Positions 8,795 to 18,031 of a DNA stretch of 64,000 nucleotides are shown here, piece by piece. The position numbers and the translations under genes are program-made. Positions within the stretch are counted from its first letter, which is position 1; every line of letters begins with the position of its first letter. The stretch is from Mesorhizobium qingshengii (GTDB lineage: Bacteria > Pseudomonadota > Alphaproteobacteria > Rhizobiales > Rhizobiaceae). A model generated the notes under the pieces. That model did no database searches, had not been told where the DNA came from, and was given only the letters and a program-made list of their open reading frames with translations. The stretch is taken from NCBI RefSeq assembly GCF_900103325.1, contig NZ_FMXM01000011.1:124001-188000 (forward strand), written 5' to 3'.

Positions 8795-8872
8795 AGCAAT
8801 TCCAGGAAAAGTGTGGAGCGGTTTTCCCGGGAAAAGCGCGTAACGCTTTCCCTTGGGAATTGCGTCAAACAA
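8793..8872. repeat. Family B palindromic repeat, copy 1
   Basis: The segment begins AGAGCAATTCCAGGAAAAG, has TTTTCCCGGGAAAA at its centre, and ends GGGAATTGCGTC. The same sequence, reverse-complemented and with a few changes, is at 43991-44065. Both are intergenic. Dispersed elements of this kind are common between genes in Mesorhizobium. Confidence 0.8.
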
Positions 8873-8877
8873 AAGAG

Positions 8878-9453
8878 CTACTTTTCGACCACCCGAGCGA
8901 AACGCGTATCCGGCACGAGCCATACGGTCGCGACCATCACGTAGATCGCGACGCCAATCCATTGGCTGACAAAGGTGAGCGGGATCGCCGCGAGGTAGAA
9001 GGCGAGCGAGATCTTGCCCTTGCGGTCGCTGCCCAGTGCCCTGGCAAAGGCGCTGTCGCCGCCGTGAAGCCGGTGCAGAGCGCTGGTCAGGATGTTGAAG
9101 CCAATAGCGCATAGCGCAAGATCGGCGCCATAGACGGCGACCGGCACCGGCGCGAAATGATTCTCGCCCATGAAGGCCGTCGTTGCCGGCATCAGCGACA
9201 GCCAGAACAGCAAATTGAGGTTCGCCCACAGCACGCGGCCGTCGACGCGCTGCACGGTGTGGAACATGTTGTGCAGATTGTTCCAGTAGATGCCGACATT
9301 GATGAAGGACAATACGTAGCTGAGGAAGACAGGCCACAGTGGCACCAGGGCCGAGAGGTCTTCGCCATGCGGCACCTTCAGTTCAAGCACCATGATGGTG
9401 ATGATGATGGCCACCACGCCGTCGGTGAATGCCTCGACCCTGCCTTTGCCCAT
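8878..9453 (-). CDS. TMEM175-like (DUF1211) membrane protein, putative potassium channel
   Basis: The 191-residue protein has about six hydrophobic segments and the family hallmark near the N-terminus (GRVEAFTDGVVAIIITIMV), a variant of the RxxxFSD motif in which Ser is replaced by Thr. TMEM175 homologues form potassium channels; bacterial members are tetrameric. ATG 9453 was chosen because GGGGGAG lies four bases upstream, whereas the longer reading from 9477 has no such site. Function is inferred from family only. Confidence 0.87.
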   Translation of the reverse strand: MGKGRVEAFTDGVVAIIITIMVLELKVPHGEDLSALVPLWPVFLSYVLSFINVGIYWNNLHNMFHTVQRVDGRVLWANLNLLFWLSLMPATTAFMGENHFAPVPVAVYGADLALCAIGFNILTSALHRLHGGDSAFARALGSDRKGKISLAFYLAAIPLTFVSQWIGVAIYVMVATVWLVPDTRFARVVEK

Positions 9454-9605
9454 GGAACTCCCCCGAATGTCAGGCAAAATCTACGCGATGGCGGGACGTG
9501 CGGCTACCCGCCATGTGGCTGGGCGACCGGAAGATGGCCAACCATGAAAGGCAACTGAGTATTGTCTGGCCGGCAGTCGACGAACGCCAGCTGGCGCCAG
9601 ATCAT

Positions 9606-11078
9606 TTAGCCGTTCGGTGTCTCGGGCGTGATATGCGCGCGCTGGCGTGGCATGCCAAGCCCGGTGTCCGGCGGCTCGCCGGCGGCCGGCCTGTCCTCGA
9701 TCATGTGCATGGTGCGCCAGTGGCCGAAGCGGTAGTAGGCGGCGGCCAGCATCAGCGACGTGATCGAACCGGCCGGAAAACTCCACCACAACGCTTCCTC
9801 GCCGATCACGCCGCGCATGAAATAGGCAAAGCCGGTGCGCACGACCAGCACAGAGATCACCAGGATGATCAGCGGCGGCATCACCGCACCCGTTGCGCGT
9901 ACGGTGGCGAACAGCACGATGGTGATGCCGAACAGGATGAACGACCAGGAGGCGACCTTGTTGATGTGAGCGGCGATGTCGATTGCCGTGCTGTCGCTGC
10001 TCAGGAACAGGCTGAGGATCGGGCGGTCGAAGACCCAAAGCAGCGCGACGAGAGCGCCGGTCAGTACAAGGTTGAAGCCGACGCCAGAGGCGGCGATGCG
10101 GCCGATCCGGTCCCAGCGCTTGGCGCCGACATTCTGCGCCGCCATGGAGGAGACCGCCGCACCGATGGCGAGCGCCGGCATCTGGATGTAGGTCCATAGC
10201 TGGGCGGCGATGCCGTAGGCGGCGGCGACCTGCGAACCGTAGGAATTGACGATGCCCATCACGGTTAGTGCTGCCACCGAGATGACGATCATCTGCAGGC
10301 CCATCGGCACGCCCTTGAAGACGACGATGCGCAGCAATGCGGGGTCGGGCCGCAGCAAGGCGAGATTGGCGCCGGCCAGCCGCAGCGGATGCTTGCGCGC
10401 ATAGAGCACGACGAGGATGGCGATCACGCTTACGGTCTGGCCGATCAGCGTCGCGGTGGCCGATCCGGCGATACCGAGTTCGGGGAACGGGCCGATGCCG
10501 CGGATGAGCAGCGGGTTGAGCACGATGTCGAGGACGACGGCGAGCGCCATGAAGATGAAGGGTGTCCGTGAATCGCCGGCGCCGCGCAGCACGGTCATGA
10601 CGAAGGACAGAAGGTTCATCATCGGCACGGCGACGAAGATGATGCGCAGGTAGGAGCGGGCGAGCGGCAAGGCGTCGGCCGGCGTGCCGAGCGTGTTGAG
10701 AATGCCGTCAACCCAGATCCAGCCGCAGACGGCAAAGACGACCGAGACAAGGAAGAAGAAGGTGGCGCTGGTGCCGACGATGCGGCGGGCTTCGGGCAGG
10801 TTGCGGGCGCCGACCGACTGTGCCACCAGGATAGTCGCCGCCATGCCGATGCCGAACACCGTGCCGAGGATCAGGAACAGCACGAGGTTGGCATTGGAGG
10901 TCGCGGTCAGCGCCGCTTCACCGAGGAAGCGGCCGACCCAGACGGCGTTGATCGAACCGTTGAGCGACTGCAGCACATTGGAGCCGAGCACCGGCAGGGC
11001 GAACAGCAGAAGTGTGCGCGGGATCGGACCGCTGGTCAGGTCACCGGTGCGCCGGCGCGAGGGCATTTCTTCGTCCAT
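9606..11078 (-). CDS. MATE family efflux transporter
   Basis: The 490-residue protein has the twelve-span pattern of MATE/DinF exporters, starting at IPRTLLLFALPVLGSNVLQSLNGSINAVWVG and with the duplicated half beginning near VFKGVPMGLQMIVISVAALTVMG. MATE proteins export cationic drugs or organic acids by Na+ or H+ antiport. No regulator is adjacent. Two Met codons (M1 and M5) are possible starts and neither has a strong ribosome site. Confidence 0.92.
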   Translation of the reverse strand: MDEEMPSRRRTGDLTSGPIPRTLLLFALPVLGSNVLQSLNGSINAVWVGRFLGEAALTATSNANLVLFLILGTVFGIGMAATILVAQSVGARNLPEARRIVGTSATFFFLVSVVFAVCGWIWVDGILNTLGTPADALPLARSYLRIIFVAVPMMNLLSFVMTVLRGAGDSRTPFIFMALAVVLDIVLNPLLIRGIGPFPELGIAGSATATLIGQTVSVIAILVVLYARKHPLRLAGANLALLRPDPALLRIVVFKGVPMGLQMIVISVAALTVMGIVNSYGSQVAAAYGIAAQLWTYIQMPALAIGAAVSSMAAQNVGAKRWDRIGRIAASGVGFNLVLTGALVALLWVFDRPILSLFLSSDSTAIDIAAHINKVASWSFILFGITIVLFATVRATGAVMPPLIILVISVLVVRTGFAYFMRGVIGEEALWWSFPAGSITSLMLAAAYYRFGHWRTMHMIEDRPAAGEPPDTGLGMPRQRAHITPETPNG

Positions 11079-11263
11079 GGCTGCAACTCGGCGAAGTTTA
11101 CGTGAGTCCGGTTCGCGATGATCGCCGATTCAACGAGACAGGTCGATGCGGCATCGGAAAAGATTGGCCCGAGATGTTCTGGCGTGCCTTGATCCAATCA
11201 TGTTCTCAAAGCCTCCGGAATGGGATATTGATCGTCGCCGCGTGGGGCCGCATATCTTTGTTT

Positions 11264-11313
11264 GAGCATGATCTTTTCCGAAAACCGGTTTCCACTTTTC
11301 GGGGATCATGCTC
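11264..11313. repeat. Family A palindromic repeat, short copy
   Basis: The 50-base element has the same inverted ends as the copy at 4640-4709 (GAGCATGATC and GATCATGCTC) and the shared core GAAAACCGGTTTCC, but lacks the inner 20-base palindrome. It lies about 30 bases upstream of the L,D-transpeptidase gene. Confidence 0.8.
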
Positions 11314-11342
11314 TAAAATCTGATGGATAGACCGGGGGGATC

Positions 11343-12134
11343 ATGTCCGATATTCCGCTTTTTTCTGAGCGCCTGAGCCGGCGCGCGTTTCTCGGTGCGT
11401 CAGCTTTGGGCGCGGCCTCCGTGGCTCTTTCGGCGTGCACCACGACGGACATGGCGACGCCGCCGCCAGTGGCCGCGCCGCCACCCGAGCCGGCTTTCGG
11501 CGATGCCGCAAGCATGTATGCGGCGCGCGTCGACGAGGGCTATCAACTGCCGGCAATCCCGGTGGCCAAGCTCGATCCGAAGTTCGTTCGCCAGATCGTG
11601 TCCGATCCGACCGGGGAAAGACCCGGCACGATCGTCGTCGATGTCTCCGAGCACTTCCTCTATCTGGTGCGCGACGGCGGCAAGGCTATCCGCTATGGCG
11701 TCAGCCTCGGCAAGGCGGGTTTCGGATGGACCGGCAGCGCGGTGGTTCAGGCGAGGAAGAAGTGGCCGGTCTGGACGCCGCCGCCGGAAATGATCCAGCG
11801 CCGGCCGGAACTGGCGAAATACAAGGACGGCATGCCGCCCGGCCCGCAGAGCCCGCTGGGCGCCCGCGCGTTGTATCTCTTCCGCGACGGCAAGGACACG
11901 ATGTACCGGCTGCACGGCACGCCGGAGTGGGATTCCATTGGCAAGAACGCTTCGTCGGGCTGTGTGCGCTTCATGAACCAGGACATCATCGACCTCTACA
12001 GCCGCGTCGATGGACCCGCGCCGGTCTTCGTGCGTCCCAACCTTTCGGCTGCCGGCAAGATCATGGCCGTGTCGAGCAGGACGGCCGAGCCGATCGATGC
12101 TGGCGTGCCGAAAGACGCGGAGTTCCTGAAGTAA
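11343..12134 (+). CDS. L,D-transpeptidase (YkuD domain), predicted exported lipoprotein
   Basis: The 263-residue protein has a twin-arginine-like leader (LSRRAFLGASALG) that ends in a lipobox-like LSAC at about residues 32-35. The YkuD domain spans about 95-245 and includes the catalytic region HGTPEWDSIGKNASSGCVRF with the conserved His, Ser-x-Gly-Cys and Arg. These enzymes make 3-3 cross-links in peptidoglycan or attach proteins to it. GGGGG precedes ATG 11343. It resembles the many ErfK/YbiS paralogues of rhizobia. Confidence 0.92.
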   Translation: MSDIPLFSERLSRRAFLGASALGAASVALSACTTTDMATPPPVAAPPPEPAFGDAASMYAARVDEGYQLPAIPVAKLDPKFVRQIVSDPTGERPGTIVVDVSEHFLYLVRDGGKAIRYGVSLGKAGFGWTGSAVVQARKKWPVWTPPPEMIQRRPELAKYKDGMPPGPQSPLGARALYLFRDGKDTMYRLHGTPEWDSIGKNASSGCVRFMNQDIIDLYSRVDGPAPVFVRPNLSAAGKIMAVSSRTAEPIDAGVPKDAEFLK

Positions 12135-12189
12135 GCCTTCACCCTCTGCTCAGGCGGATGCGCCAAGCGCGCCCGCCCTGCAGTGATCG

Positions 12190-13668
12190 CTACTTCCTGG
12201 CGAGGCCGGGAAGCGTGACCTGATAGACCAGGAACATGGTGTCGACATTGGCGCCGTCATCGGCCTTGTAGGATGCGCCGGCCTGGAAACCGTCCTGGGT
12301 GAGGAAGTCGTTGTCATTGGCGACGAACAGGAAATAGTCGTCGGGCAGCTTCGGGTCGAGCACGCTGACCACCGACATCGCCTCCCACTTCTCCGAGAGG
12401 TTGTTCCTGTCGTTGGGCGCGCCATTGTGCAGGCCGAAGCGGCCGAGCTCGCCCTTGTCGTTGATGTCGATGAACGGCGTCAGCCTGGCCGGCGTCACTG
12501 ACGGGTCGACAACGCCTTTGGGCGCGACCGGCTTGTCGGCGGCGTCGAAAGGACCGCCAGCGATGTCGGTTGCCGCGGAGAGATCGACGATGTTGATCTC
12601 GCGGTAGAGCGAGGTGTCGCCTTTCAGCCCCTGGCCGTTGTTGCTGTCGCGCGTGATCATCAGAAACGCCGTGTCCGACAGCGCCACGATCTCACTTTGC
12701 GCGGCCACCTTGGTCTTGCCCTTGGCATCCTTGAACACTGGCAGCGGCACGACATATTCGTGTGTCAGCTTCAGGTGGGAAAGGTCCGACGCGTCATAGA
12801 CCAGCGCCCTGGTGTTCTGGCGGGTTGCCCCGGAATCGCCGCCATCCTGCCTCGCCGCCGATTGCAGCACGGCGATCAGGAACTTGCCGTCCGGCGTCAT
12901 CGCCATGCCTTCGAGGCCCTGGTTGTTCTGGCGGCCGGTGTCGGGATCCTTGGGATCGGGGTCGGCAGCGCCGGGGCCGGGGTTGTCCGAGGAGAAGTTC
13001 GGTGCACCCTTGCGCATCGGCACCAGTGCAGCCGGCGGCTGGGTCGCCGACATCAGGCGGCCTTCGGCGGAAAACCGGTAGATGTTCGGACCATACTCGT
13101 CGGAGATGAACATCGAGCCGTCGGGCAGCCGCACGATCGCCTCGTTGTCGAGCGCGAGCTTGCCATTGGTGGCGACGGGCAGCATCGGCAGGTCGCCGCT
13201 TGCCGCACGCACATCCGACAACGGATCGAGCCCGGTGGTGTCCGCGCCCTTGTCGTCGGTGAGAAGCAGGCTGTCGGCCAGCGTCGCCTTGACGCCTGTC
13301 TGCTCCTGGCCGGCAGTAGGAGCGGCACCCGGCGCGACGGGGGAGAACTCGATGCCGATGGTGTTGAGACGCGGCCGGTAGTCGGTGGTGCCGGCGACAT
13401 TGTAGCCGCGATCCGGCAGCAGCCAAAGCGAACCCTTGTAGCCAGACGCATCATGCGTCCAGCCTGATGTGTCGATCGCCATGCCGGAGCCCGAGCCGAA
13501 CGTCTCGCCGAACTTGTCGCGCTGACCGGCCGGGATGCGGCCGACGCCGACCAGGCCCTTGTTGACGAGGCCGCCGACGGTCGCGGTGCTGTCGGCGAGC
13601 GCCGGCGTCAAGGCGGCGAACAATGCCAGCGCGACGCCAAGCGAGGCGGTTCGGTACAGGTGTTTCAT
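12190..13668 (-). CDS. Secreted esterase-like activity of phytase family protein (PF13449)
   Basis: The 492-residue protein has a Sec signal peptide (about 1-24, LGVALALFAALTPALA) and a beta-propeller-like body with blocks WLLPDRGYN, NEAIVRLPDGSMFISDEYGPNIYRF and GLEGMAMTPDGKFLIA, typical of the family that shares homology with phytase-like propellers. Hydrolase activity is not proven for most members. ATG 13668 has AAGAGGA upstream; the longer open reading from 13734 lacks a signal peptide and is rejected. The C-terminus YQVTLPGLARK is complete. Confidence 0.85.
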   Translation of the reverse strand: MKHLYRTASLGVALALFAALTPALADSTATVGGLVNKGLVGVGRIPAGQRDKFGETFGSGSGMAIDTSGWTHDASGYKGSLWLLPDRGYNVAGTTDYRPRLNTIGIEFSPVAPGAAPTAGQEQTGVKATLADSLLLTDDKGADTTGLDPLSDVRAASGDLPMLPVATNGKLALDNEAIVRLPDGSMFISDEYGPNIYRFSAEGRLMSATQPPAALVPMRKGAPNFSSDNPGPGAADPDPKDPDTGRQNNQGLEGMAMTPDGKFLIAVLQSAARQDGGDSGATRQNTRALVYDASDLSHLKLTHEYVVPLPVFKDAKGKTKVAAQSEIVALSDTAFLMITRDSNNGQGLKGDTSLYREINIVDLSAATDIAGGPFDAADKPVAPKGVVDPSVTPARLTPFIDINDKGELGRFGLHNGAPNDRNNLSEKWEAMSVVSVLDPKLPDDYFLFVANDNDFLTQDGFQAGASYKADDGANVDTMFLVYQVTLPGLARK

Positions 13669-13910
13669 GGATGATCCTCTTGTGACAAGCGAGCCGGAGC
13701 GGCCGAAGGATGAAAGCTGAAAGAGGTGGCACATCGACGATGCCGCGCGCGCCTCTCCAAAAGCGGTCTACGGCGCGAACGTGATGCTTGCGTGACAGCG
13801 CGCCACGCATGCCCGCCGACTTGCTCCCGCGCTGATAAAACCGTGCGCTGGCGCGACAGAATTGGTCACCCCGTCACGCATCGGTTCGACCAGGCATGAT
13901 GTGTTCGTGC

Positions 13911-13944
13911 TGCACTGGACACTTATGTCCAGTGCATATATGGT
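13911..13944 (+). promoter_or_regulatory. Palindromic operator overlapping a promoter for the dehydrogenase-mttB operon
   Basis: Perfect 11-base arms (TGCACTGGACA at 13911-13921, complement at 13926-13936) enclose CTTA. A sigma-70-like promoter overlaps it: TGGACA at 13916-13921, a 17-base spacer, and TATGGT at 13939-13944. A repressor bound to the palindrome would cover the -35 element and spacer. The regulator is not obvious nearby. The rest of the 303-base gap 13669-13971 shows no gene. Confidence 0.65.
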
Positions 13945-13971
13945 GCTGCTTCTGACAGGGAGGGAGATGCC

Positions 13972-16386
13972 TTGGAGTCGCGCTACCGTGCAGTCGTCAT
14001 CGGAGGTGGCGTGGTCGGCGCCTCGGTGCTCTATCATCTGACGCGGTTCGGCTGGAGCGATGTGGCGCTGATCGAGCGTGCCGAACTGACAGCCGGTTCG
14101 ACATGGCACGCCGCGGCTGGTTTCCACGCGCTCAACGCCGACCCCAACGTCGCGGCGCTGCAGGATTACACCATCAACCTCTATCGCGAGATCGAGGCCG
14201 AATCCGGCCAGGACATCGGCCTGCACATGACCGGCGGCGTCAACATCGCCAGTGATCCCGCGCGCTGGGAATGGCTGAAATCGGCATGGGCGGTATTCCA
14301 GTCGGTCGGCATCGAGACAGCCCGCCTCGTAACACCGGAAGAGATCAAGGAAATCTGCCCGATCGTCGATGTCACGGGGGTGCTCGGCGGCCTGCATGAT
14401 TCCAACGAAGGTCATCTCGATCCCTACGGAACGACGCATGCCTATGCGGGCGCCGCGAAGAAGCGCGGCGCCGACATCATCCTGCGCAACCGGGTCGTCG
14501 AGCTGAAGGCGCGCGCCGACGGAAGCTGGGACGTCGTCACTGAACAGGGCACCATCGTCGCCGAGCATGTCGTCAATGCGGGCGGGCTATGGGCAAAGCA
14601 GCTCGGCCGCATGGCCGGGGTCGACCTGCCGGTGACGCCGATGGAGCACCATTATTTCGTCACCGAGGACATCCCGGAGATCGCGGCGCTGGACCGGGAG
14701 ATCGGCATCGCCGTCGACCTCGACGGCTTTTCCTACCTGCGGCAAGAGCGCAAGGGTGTGCTGCTCGGCGTCTATGAGCAGAATCCAAAACACTGGAACA
14801 TGGATGGCGCGCCGTGGGATTACGGCATCGAGCTGATTCCGGAAGACATCGACCGCATCAGCCCGGAACTCGCCAAGGCGCATGAGCGCTTCCCTTGCCT
14901 GGCGACGGCCGGCATCCGCAAATGGGTCAACGGCGCCTTCACCTTCACCCCGGACGGCAATCCGATCGTCGGGCCAGTGCGTGGCCTCAGGAACTACTGG
15001 GTCGCCTGCGGCATCATGGCCGGCTTCAGCCAGGGTGGGGGCGTCGGCAAGTCGCTGGCCGAATGGATGATTTTCGGCGAGCCGCAGGCTGACATCTTCG
15101 GCATGGATATTGCCCGCTACGGCGCCTTCGCCGCCAACCGCTGTTATCTCAAGCAGACGACGCGGCAATTCTATTCGCGCCGTTTCGTCATGACCTTTCC
15201 CAACGAGCGGCTGCCGGCCGGCCGGCCACTGAAACGCCCCGGCGCCTATGACTGCATGAGCGCGGCAGGCTGCGAATGGACGGCGTCGTGGGGGCTGGAA
15301 ATTCCGGCCTATTTCGCGCCGATGGGGTTTGCCGAGAACACGACGTTGCGGCGCTCCAACGCCTTCGACATTGTCGGCGACGAGGCGCTGCAGGCGCGGC
15401 GCGCTGCCGGCCTCGTCGATATCTCGGCCTATTCGCGCTATGCCGTGTCCGGGCCCGGCGCCGAGGCATGGCTCGACCGGCTGCTTGCCTGCAGGCTGCC
15501 GAAGCCGGGGCAGGCGAGGCTGGCGCCGATGCTCGGCCATGACGGGCGGCTCAAGGGCGACCTCACCGTCTTCAACTGGGGTGGCGGCGACTATTGGCTG
15601 ATGGGCTCCTACTATCTCAGAGAATTCCACATGCGCTGGTTCGAGAGCCACGCGGCGGCGGGCGTCACCGTCACCGACCTTTCCGACACGATGAGCGGTT
15701 TCCTGCTGACTGGACCGAATGCGCGCAAGATCCTGGAGCGCTCGACGCATCAGGATGTGTCCGGCGTGGCACTGCCCCTCATGGCCTGCGGCGCATTCGA
15801 CATCGGCATAGTGCAGGCTCGCGTGGCGCGGCTGTCGATCGCCGGCGAGCTCGGCTTCGAGATCAGTTGCCCGGTGACCATGCATGCCAGCCTGCGCGAG
15901 ACACTGCTGGCCGCCGGCGAGGATCTCGGTTTGGCCGAGATCGGCTACTACGCGCTCAACGCGCTGCGGTTGGAGAAAAGCTTCGGCATCTGGTCGCGCG
16001 AATTCACGCAGGGCTACACGCCCGGCCAGACCGGTCTCGACCGCTTCATCGCTTTCGACAAGGGCGACTTCATCGGCCGCGCGGCGGCATTGAAGGAGCG
16101 CGATGGCGGCGCTGCTCGCCAATGCGTGGTGACCTTGGAAGTTGATGCCATCGATGCCGATGCCAGCGGCTTCGAGCCGGTCTGGCATCAGGGCCGGCGT
16201 GTCGGCTTCGTCACCTCCGGCGGTTACGGCTATGCGGTCGGCAAAAGCCTGGCGCTGGCGCTCGTCGACCGCGATTTCGCGGGCGAGGGCACCGCGCTTT
16301 CGGCGCATATCGTTGGCATAGAGCGGCCGGCGCGCGTCATCGCGGCCTCGCCCTACGATCCCTCGGGTAAGGTGATGCGGCAATGA
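13972..16386 (+). CDS. FAD-dependent dimethylglycine/sarcosine dehydrogenase family protein with GcvT domain
   Basis: The 804-residue fusion has an N-terminal DAO-type FAD domain (about 1-375) with the Rossmann motif VIGGGVVGASVLYHL and STWHAAAG, where the His matches the residue that carries covalent FAD in mitochondrial dimethylglycine and sarcosine dehydrogenases. The C-terminal part (about 430-800) is an aminomethyltransferase (GcvT) fold with LTGPNARKILE and the GYTPGQTGLDRFI region, expected to pass formaldehyde units to tetrahydrofolate. The start is a TTG at 13972 preceded by GGGAGGGAG. It is first in an operon with mttB. The exact N-methyl substrate is not readable. Confidence 0.88.
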   Translation: MESRYRAVVIGGGVVGASVLYHLTRFGWSDVALIERAELTAGSTWHAAAGFHALNADPNVAALQDYTINLYREIEAESGQDIGLHMTGGVNIASDPARWEWLKSAWAVFQSVGIETARLVTPEEIKEICPIVDVTGVLGGLHDSNEGHLDPYGTTHAYAGAAKKRGADIILRNRVVELKARADGSWDVVTEQGTIVAEHVVNAGGLWAKQLGRMAGVDLPVTPMEHHYFVTEDIPEIAALDREIGIAVDLDGFSYLRQERKGVLLGVYEQNPKHWNMDGAPWDYGIELIPEDIDRISPELAKAHERFPCLATAGIRKWVNGAFTFTPDGNPIVGPVRGLRNYWVACGIMAGFSQGGGVGKSLAEWMIFGEPQADIFGMDIARYGAFAANRCYLKQTTRQFYSRRFVMTFPNERLPAGRPLKRPGAYDCMSAAGCEWTASWGLEIPAYFAPMGFAENTTLRRSNAFDIVGDEALQARRAAGLVDISAYSRYAVSGPGAEAWLDRLLACRLPKPGQARLAPMLGHDGRLKGDLTVFNWGGGDYWLMGSYYLREFHMRWFESHAAAGVTVTDLSDTMSGFLLTGPNARKILERSTHQDVSGVALPLMACGAFDIGIVQARVARLSIAGELGFEISCPVTMHASLRETLLAAGEDLGLAEIGYYALNALRLEKSFGIWSREFTQGYTPGQTGLDRFIAFDKGDFIGRAAALKERDGGAARQCVVTLEVDAIDADASGFEPVWHQGRRVGFVTSGGYGYAVGKSLALALVDRDFAGEGTALSAHIVGIERPARVIAASPYDPSGKVMRQ

Positions 16387-16398
16387 GGAGGATTTCCG

Positions 16399-17952
16399 AT
16401 GGTCGATGACGCGGCACGAGATAGCAGGCGCGAACGCCGGCGTGGACGGACCGGCGAGGCTGGATCGGAAACCAGCCGCCGGCCCAATTACCGCTCACTG
16501 AAGAACCCGTTCCTGCCGCAGCCGATCTTTTCGGATGATCAGGTTGCCGCGATCCACGACACGGCATTGCGCGTGCTGGAAGAGCTCGGCATCAAGGTGC
16601 TGCTGCCGCGGGCGCGTGAGGTTTTCGCCGACGCCGGCGCCCTGGTCGACCCGGACACCGACATGGTGCGCATCGGCCGCGACATGGTGACGGCGGCACT
16701 GGCCTCGGCGCCGAAGTCGATCCTCGCTCATGCCGGTTCTCGCCCCCGCGACCTCAGCCTCGAACTCGGCTCGATGACCTTTCTGGCCGGATGCGGGGCG
16801 CCGAACGTCACCGATCTCGAGCGCGGCAGGCGGCCGGGAACGCTGGCCGATTTCGAGGACCTGATCCGGCTGGTGCAGCATTTCGACGTGCTGCATATGC
16901 TGGGGCCCTGCATCGAGCCGCAGGATGTCGACAACCGCTTTCGCCACTATGCGGTCAACCGCGCGCAGCTGACGCTGTCCGACAAGTTTCCGTTCGTCTT
17001 CGCGCGCGGCACGCCGCAGGTCGAGGACGGCTTCGAGATGCTGCGGCTGGCGCGTGGCCTGTCGGAGGACGAGTTCCTGGCAAATGCCCATTGCTACACC
17101 GTCATCAACACCAACTCGCCGCGCCAGCTCGACATTCCGATGGCGCAAGGCATCATCGATTTCGCCAGGGCCGGGCAGGTCTCCGTCATCACCCCGTTCT
17201 GCCTGGCGGGCGCCATGGCGCCGATCACGGTCGCCGGCGCGCTGACGCTGCAGCATGCCGAAGCGCTGGCCGGGCTGACGCTGGCGCAGATCGTGCGGCC
17301 CGGCGCGCCGGTCGTCTACGGCTCCTTCTCCTCCAATGTCGACATGAAATCCGGGGCGCCGGCCTTCGGCACGCCGGAGCATGTCAAGGCGACGCTGGGC
17401 GCCGGCCAGCTGGCGCGCTTCACCGGACTGCCTTGGCGGTCCGGCGGCGGCAGCGCTGCCAACATCTCGGACGTGCAGGCAGCACATGAAACGCAGTTCG
17501 CGCTGTGGGGCTCGGTGCTGGCCGGGGCGACGATGTGCATCCACGCCGCCGGCTGGCTGGAGGGGGGCTTGAGCGTCTCCTTCGAGAAGATGATCACCGA
17601 CATCGAGGCGCTGCAGACGGTGGCTGAACTGTGCATCGCGACGCCCGGCGACACCGATACGATCGGCTTCGAGGCGATCGCCGAAGTGCAGCCGGGCGGC
17701 CATTTCTTCTCGGCCGGCCACACGATGGCGCGCTACCGCACGGCTTTCTATGAGCCGCTGGTGGCCGACTGGTCGAACTTCGGCAACTGGACGCAAAGCG
17801 GATCGAAGACGGCGAGCGAGCGCGCCACCGGTGTCTGGAGACGCACACTTGCCGATTTCGTGCCGCCGGCTTCGGCTGTCGCTACCGCCGGCGTGCTCGA
17901 TGAGTTCATCACGCGGCGCACCGCGGAGGGCGGAGCAGCACCGGTGTCGTGA
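16399..17952 (+). CDS. Non-pyrrolysine trimethylamine methyltransferase (MttB) family protein
   Basis: The 517-residue protein shows the MttB-family TIM-barrel pattern (DFEDLIRLVQHFDVLHMLG; ANAHCYTVINTNSPRQ; SVITPFCLAGAMAPITVAGAL; RSGGGSAANISDVQAAHET). There is no in-frame TAG, so it belongs to the non-Pyl branch that includes glycine betaine methyltransferase MtgB. Known members transfer a methyl group from a quaternary amine to a corrinoid protein, but no corrinoid protein gene is adjacent. GAGGAGG precedes the ATG, 12 bases after the dehydrogenase stop. The first 25 residues are Arg-rich and may be an extension. Confidence 0.88.
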   Translation: MVDDAARDSRRERRRGRTGEAGSETSRRPNYRSLKNPFLPQPIFSDDQVAAIHDTALRVLEELGIKVLLPRAREVFADAGALVDPDTDMVRIGRDMVTAALASAPKSILAHAGSRPRDLSLELGSMTFLAGCGAPNVTDLERGRRPGTLADFEDLIRLVQHFDVLHMLGPCIEPQDVDNRFRHYAVNRAQLTLSDKFPFVFARGTPQVEDGFEMLRLARGLSEDEFLANAHCYTVINTNSPRQLDIPMAQGIIDFARAGQVSVITPFCLAGAMAPITVAGALTLQHAEALAGLTLAQIVRPGAPVVYGSFSSNVDMKSGAPAFGTPEHVKATLGAGQLARFTGLPWRSGGGSAANISDVQAAHETQFALWGSVLAGATMCIHAAGWLEGGLSVSFEKMITDIEALQTVAELCIATPGDTDTIGFEAIAEVQPGGHFFSAGHTMARYRTAFYEPLVADWSNFGNWTQSGSKTASERATGVWRRTLADFVPPASAVATAGVLDEFITRRTAEGGAAPVS

Positions 17953-18031
17953 GGCGGTGGCGGAATTGCAGCGATGAGGAGGAACCGGCGTCCTTCCCAG
18001 GCATTCATGGGAGTGAACCACGGAGGACGAC

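Noticed and set aside
14587..16383. 598-codon minus-strand frame antisense to the dimethylglycine dehydrogenase gene
   Set aside because: It has no recognised motifs, while the plus-strand protein matches its family over its entire length.
16399..17952. Possible pyrrolysine-containing MttB
   Set aside because: The frame is uninterrupted with no internal TAG, so it belongs to the non-pyrrolysine branch.
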